Translations under genes and position numbers: made by a program
DNA from: Rhodococcus rhodnii NBRC 100604
GTDB taxonomy: Bacteria > Actinomycetota > Actinomycetes > Mycobacteriales > Mycobacteriaceae
Reading direction: 5' to 3'
Length of the DNA: 64,000 nucleotides
Assembly: GCF_001894925.1 (NCBI RefSeq)
Contig: NZ_BCXD01000016.1
Span: forward strand, 1-64,000
The notes under the pieces: model-generated
What the model saw: only the letters and a program-made list of their open reading frames with translations
What the model was told of the DNA's origin: nothing
Databases searched by the model: none
Shown: positions 61,465 through 64,000 of the stretch, one piece after another
Position numbering within the stretch: position 1 is the first letter of the stretch
Layout of the letters: every line of letters starts with the position of its first letter

Positions 61465-62805
61465 TCAGGAGGTGAGGACGGTGAGCGCCTCGTCGAGCGC
61501 CGTCGTGACCCACGCGATGTCGGCGCTCGCGAACGCGAGCGGCGGCCGGAGCTTGAGGACGTTGCCGTGCGGCCCGGCGACCGAGGTGAGGACGCCGCGC
61601 TCGCGGAGTTCCTCGAGGACGTCGAGCGCGAGCGCGCGATCGGGGGTGAGCGCGGTGCGATCGGAAACGAGCTCGAGGCCGACGAACAGCCCGGCGCCGC
61701 GGACGTCGCCGATCGCCTCGTGCCGGGTCGCGAGGCCGCGCAGCGCCGTGAGCAGTTCCGCGCCGATGGCGGCGCTGTGCTCCTGCAGGCCTTCGCTGCG
61801 GATCGTGTCGAGGACGGCGCGCGCCGCGGCCATCGAGACGGGATTGCCACCGAAGGTGTTGAAGTACGGGATCCGGTCGCTGAAGGCGTCGAGCACCTCG
61901 GTGCGCGCGACGAGCCCGGAGACCGGGATGCCGTTGCCCATCGGCTTGCCCATCGTCACGACGTCCGGGACGATGCCGTGCCGCGCGAAGCCCCAGAACG
62001 CCTCGCCGGTGCGCGCGAAGCCGGGTTGCACCTCGTCGGCGATGACGACGCCGCCCGCGCGGTGCACGACGTCCGCCGCCTCGCGCAGGTAGCCCGCAGG
62101 CCCGGGAAGCACGCCGTCCGACGAGAACAGCGAGTCGACGAGGAGTCCCGCGAATCGTGTTCCGGCACGTTCCATGTCGTCGATCGCGTCGCTCACGCGC
62201 TGCGCGAACCACGCGCCGAGGTCCGGTGTGTCGACGCGATAGGCGTCGGGGGCGTCGACGAGCCGCGCGGTGGGAGCGATGGGCTGGCCCGACCCCAGTG
62301 CGGGCGAGACGCTCGACGTCAGCTCGCTCGTGCCGTGGTACGCCTCGCGGGTGACGATCACGCCGTCGCCACCGGTCACGAACTTCGCGACGCGCAGCGC
62401 GAGGTCGTTCGCCTCCGAACCCGTGCACATGTACATCGCGCGATCGAGTTCGGCGGGAAGCGTCGTGAGCAGGTCGTCGGTGTAGTCGAGGATGGTCTCG
62501 TGCAGGTAGCGGGTGTGCGTGTTGAGCGTGCTCGCCTGCCGCGTCACGGCCTCGACGACAGCGGGATGGCAGTGCCCGAGGCTCGCGACGTTGTTGTACA
62601 TGTCGAGATAGCGGCGGCCGCTCGCGTCCCACAGGTACTGGCCCTCGCCGCGGACGAGATGGACGGGACGGCGGTAGAACAGGCGGTAGGAGCCGCCGAG
62701 GCTCTTCTCTCTGCGCTCGGTGAGCGCCCTGGTCGCGGGGTCGAGCGCGTCGGCGTGCTCTGCGCGAAAGCTGTTGTCGTCCATGATCGTCGAACGCGCG
62801 GACAT
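61465..62805 (-). CDS. Class-III PLP-dependent aminotransferase or phospho-lyase, 446 aa
   Basis: The fold-type I enzyme has YLDMYNNVASLGHCHPAVVEAV, CTGSEANDLALR (phosphate-binding), IADEVQPGFARTGEAFWGF (cofactor Asp) and the Schiff-base Lys in DVVTMGKPMGNGIPV. The sequence style, with NNVASLGHCHP and a divergent aminoglycoside-phosphotransferase-like gene, is that of the AGXT2L group, which includes ethanolamine-phosphate and 5-phosphohydroxylysine phospho-lyases. The specific substrate is inferred from the neighbour only. An ordinary omega-aminotransferase is the alternative. Confidence 0.9.
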   Translation of the reverse strand: MSARSTIMDDNSFRAEHADALDPATRALTERREKSLGGSYRLFYRRPVHLVRGEGQYLWDASGRRYLDMYNNVASLGHCHPAVVEAVTRQASTLNTHTRYLHETILDYTDDLLTTLPAELDRAMYMCTGSEANDLALRVAKFVTGGDGVIVTREAYHGTSELTSSVSPALGSGQPIAPTARLVDAPDAYRVDTPDLGAWFAQRVSDAIDDMERAGTRFAGLLVDSLFSSDGVLPGPAGYLREAADVVHRAGGVVIADEVQPGFARTGEAFWGFARHGIVPDVVTMGKPMGNGIPVSGLVARTEVLDAFSDRIPYFNTFGGNPVSMAAARAVLDTIRSEGLQEHSAAIGAELLTALRGLATRHEAIGDVRGAGLFVGLELVSDRTALTPDRALALDVLEELRERGVLTSVAGPHGNVLKLRPPLAFASADIAWVTTALDEALTVLTS

Positions 62806-63069
62806 GCGTCACTCCTCGGTGTTTCGCCGGTCGGATCTCGGGCCCCACGCCCTCCGGTGATCGGTGTGTCCAGTCTCGCCGACGGACGTGGCGGTTCGCC
62901 CCTCCGGATGTATCGGACACGTGAACGACGGCGCCGGCAGATGAACGATCCGTTTCGTGTGGTGCGGGGTGTTTCGGTGGCGTGAACACGCCCGGCGAAC
63001 CCTGGCATCGAACAGGATCGGTATGGGACGCTTCGGGTCCCACGCTCTCCTCTCGCTTCGAGGAGTCCG
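62806..63069. promoter_or_regulatory. Divergent promoter region of the aminotransferase/phosphotransferase pair
   Basis: This 264-bp space has no open frame of note and must hold both promoters. I see no strong inverted repeat. A GAGGAG ribosome binding site (63059-63064) precedes the rightward gene. Confidence 0.4.
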
Positions 63070-64000
63070 ATGACGTCACACGTCCCCCTGAATCTCGGTG
63101 CCGAACGCACGCAGCCCGGTGCAGCGCCGCTCGCCGCGTTCGATCACCTGAGCCGAGGCGACAGCGCGCCGACGTGGCTCGCCGACGCCGTCCATGCCGG
63201 ATGGGGGCTCCCGCCCGCCGCCACCGCAATCGAACTCGTCACGGTCTCGGAGAACGCGACCTTTCTCGTCCGGTCGAGCGAACACGACGACTTCGTCCTG
63301 CGGGTCCATCGGCCGGGGCACGTCGAGGACACGAGCCAGATCCTCGGCGAACTCGCGTGGGTCGCGGCGCTCGGCGACGCCGGCGTCGTCTCGGTCCCGG
63401 ACGTCGTCCCCGGTGCGGCGGGGTCGGCCCTCGTCTCCTTCGTGGACGACGCGGGTTCCGAATGGCACTGCGTCGGATTCGGTTTCGTCGAGGGCGTCGT
63501 CCTCGAGGACGCGGGAGACCCGCGGCCGCACTACCGAGAGATCGGTGCCGCGACGGCCGTGCTGCACGATCACGTGACGCGCTGGTCGCTCCCGGACGGA
63601 TGCAACCGCTTCACGTGGGCACTGCCCGACATGCTCGGCGAGACGAGCCGATGGGGCGACTGGCGCGGCGCAGACCTCACGGCGCCGCAGCGCGACGTCC
63701 TCGCCCGCGCCGAAGCGCTCGCCGTCGCGACGCTCTCGTCGTTCGACGGCGAATGGGGGCTCGTGCACGCCGACCTGCGGCCGTCCAACGTCATGGTCGG
63801 TCCGGGCGGGCTCTCGCTCATCGACTTCGACGACTGTGGATTCAGCTGGCTGCTCTACGATTTCGCGTCGGCACTCTCGTTCGTCGAGCACGAGGAGTAC
63901 GCGCCGGACATCGCGAAGCTGTGGGTCGAGGGCTACCGCTCGGTGCGTGAGCTGCCCGACTCCCTGCTCGTGTACGCGAACACGCTCAGCATGATCCGGC
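63070..64000 (+). CDS. APH-family phosphotransferase (hydroxylysine kinase-like), N-terminal 310 residues
   Basis: The ATP-binding lobe includes VSENATFLVRSSEHDDFVLRVHRPGH with a Lys/Arg-type nucleotide contact. The catalytic loop is WGLVHADLRPSNVMVGPGG (Asp in HADLRPSN) and the metal motif is LSLIDFDDCGFSWLLYDFA. The C-terminus runs past the window. Kinases of this class next to AGXT2L-type phospho-lyases include 5-hydroxylysine kinase; the neighbour therefore suggests phosphorylation of an amino alcohol. A macrolide or aminoglycoside kinase is less likely given the context. GAGGAG lies upstream of ATG 63070. Confidence 0.85.
   Translation, partial: MTSHVPLNLGAERTQPGAAPLAAFDHLSRGDSAPTWLADAVHAGWGLPPAATAIELVTVSENATFLVRSSEHDDFVLRVHRPGHVEDTSQILGELAWVAALGDAGVVSVPDVVPGAAGSALVSFVDDAGSEWHCVGFGFVEGVVLEDAGDPRPHYREIGAATAVLHDHVTRWSLPDGCNRFTWALPDMLGETSRWGDWRGADLTAPQRDVLARAEALAVATLSSFDGEWGLVHADLRPSNVMVGPGGLSLIDFDDCGFSWLLYDFASALSFVEHEEYAPDIAKLWVEGYRSVRELPDSLLVYANTLSMIR

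Noticed and set aside
1-64000. CRISPR array, prophage or IS element
   Set aside because: No regularly spaced direct repeats with unique spacers, no terminase, portal, integrase or transposase genes were found. The two palindromic copies are too far apart and lack a transposase.

Overview
The window comes from a high-GC actinobacterium of the mycolic-acid group (order Mycobacteriales). A Nocardiaceae or Rhodococcus-like genome fits best, but the genus cannot be fixed from sequence alone. The strongest marker is the block from 25.4 to 42.3 kb. It reproduces, in order, the origin-proximal Mycobacterium tuberculosis region Rv0009 to Rv0020c plus leuT: ppiA, PH-domain protein, crgA, DUF881 protein, trpG/pabA, pknB, pknA, pbpA, rodA, pstP, fhaB, fhaA and a tRNA-Leu(CAG). 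A rhomboid gene is added after ppiA. The window therefore probably lies close to dnaA/gyrAB.

Bases 1-24.6 kb are an accessory, largely anti-phage region. A divergent cluster has a DNA methyltransferase (cut by the window edge) and an SNF2 helicase on the minus strand (DISARM class 1-like). On the plus strand it has a ~1045-aa protein of unknown function, an in-frame continuation beyond a TGA, and a 1637-aa DEAD-box helicase with a DUF1998-type zinc domain (Druantia DruE/MrfA-like). Downstream are an unexplained set of membrane and coiled-coil proteins, a RelE/ParE-like toxin-antitoxin pair, a DUF3558 lipoprotein, a two-component system, a RES/MbcA-type toxin-antitoxin pair and a GmrSD-type (DUF262) nuclease.

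Bases 25.4-42.3 kb are the conserved growth and division block. PknA, PknB, PstP, the FHA proteins, PbpA, RodA and CrgA control septal and polar peptidoglycan synthesis. The seven genes pstP-rodA-pbpA-pknA-pknB and fhaB overlap at start/stop codons and form a tight operon. A ~3 kb insertion (SnoaL-like protein, GMC oxidoreductase and its Tat partner) separates trpG from pknB.

Bases 42.3-64 kb are mixed metabolism and regulation: an HNH/DUF222 endonuclease with a LexA-type box, a DHFR-like reductase, a tetR-ABC exporter operon, a small alarmone synthetase-like protein, a secreted Gly-rich protein, acyl-CoA dehydrogenase divergent from tetR, and an acyl-CoA carboxylase operon (accD5-accE-accA3). 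These are followed by a membrane protein with a probable CTG start, a patatin, the nucleoid protein mIHF, a luciferase-like monooxygenase, an MFS exporter, and a divergent class-III aminotransferase / phosphotransferase pair. A nested palindromic repeat occurs twice (50.1 and 58.5 kb) with compensatory changes in its stem.
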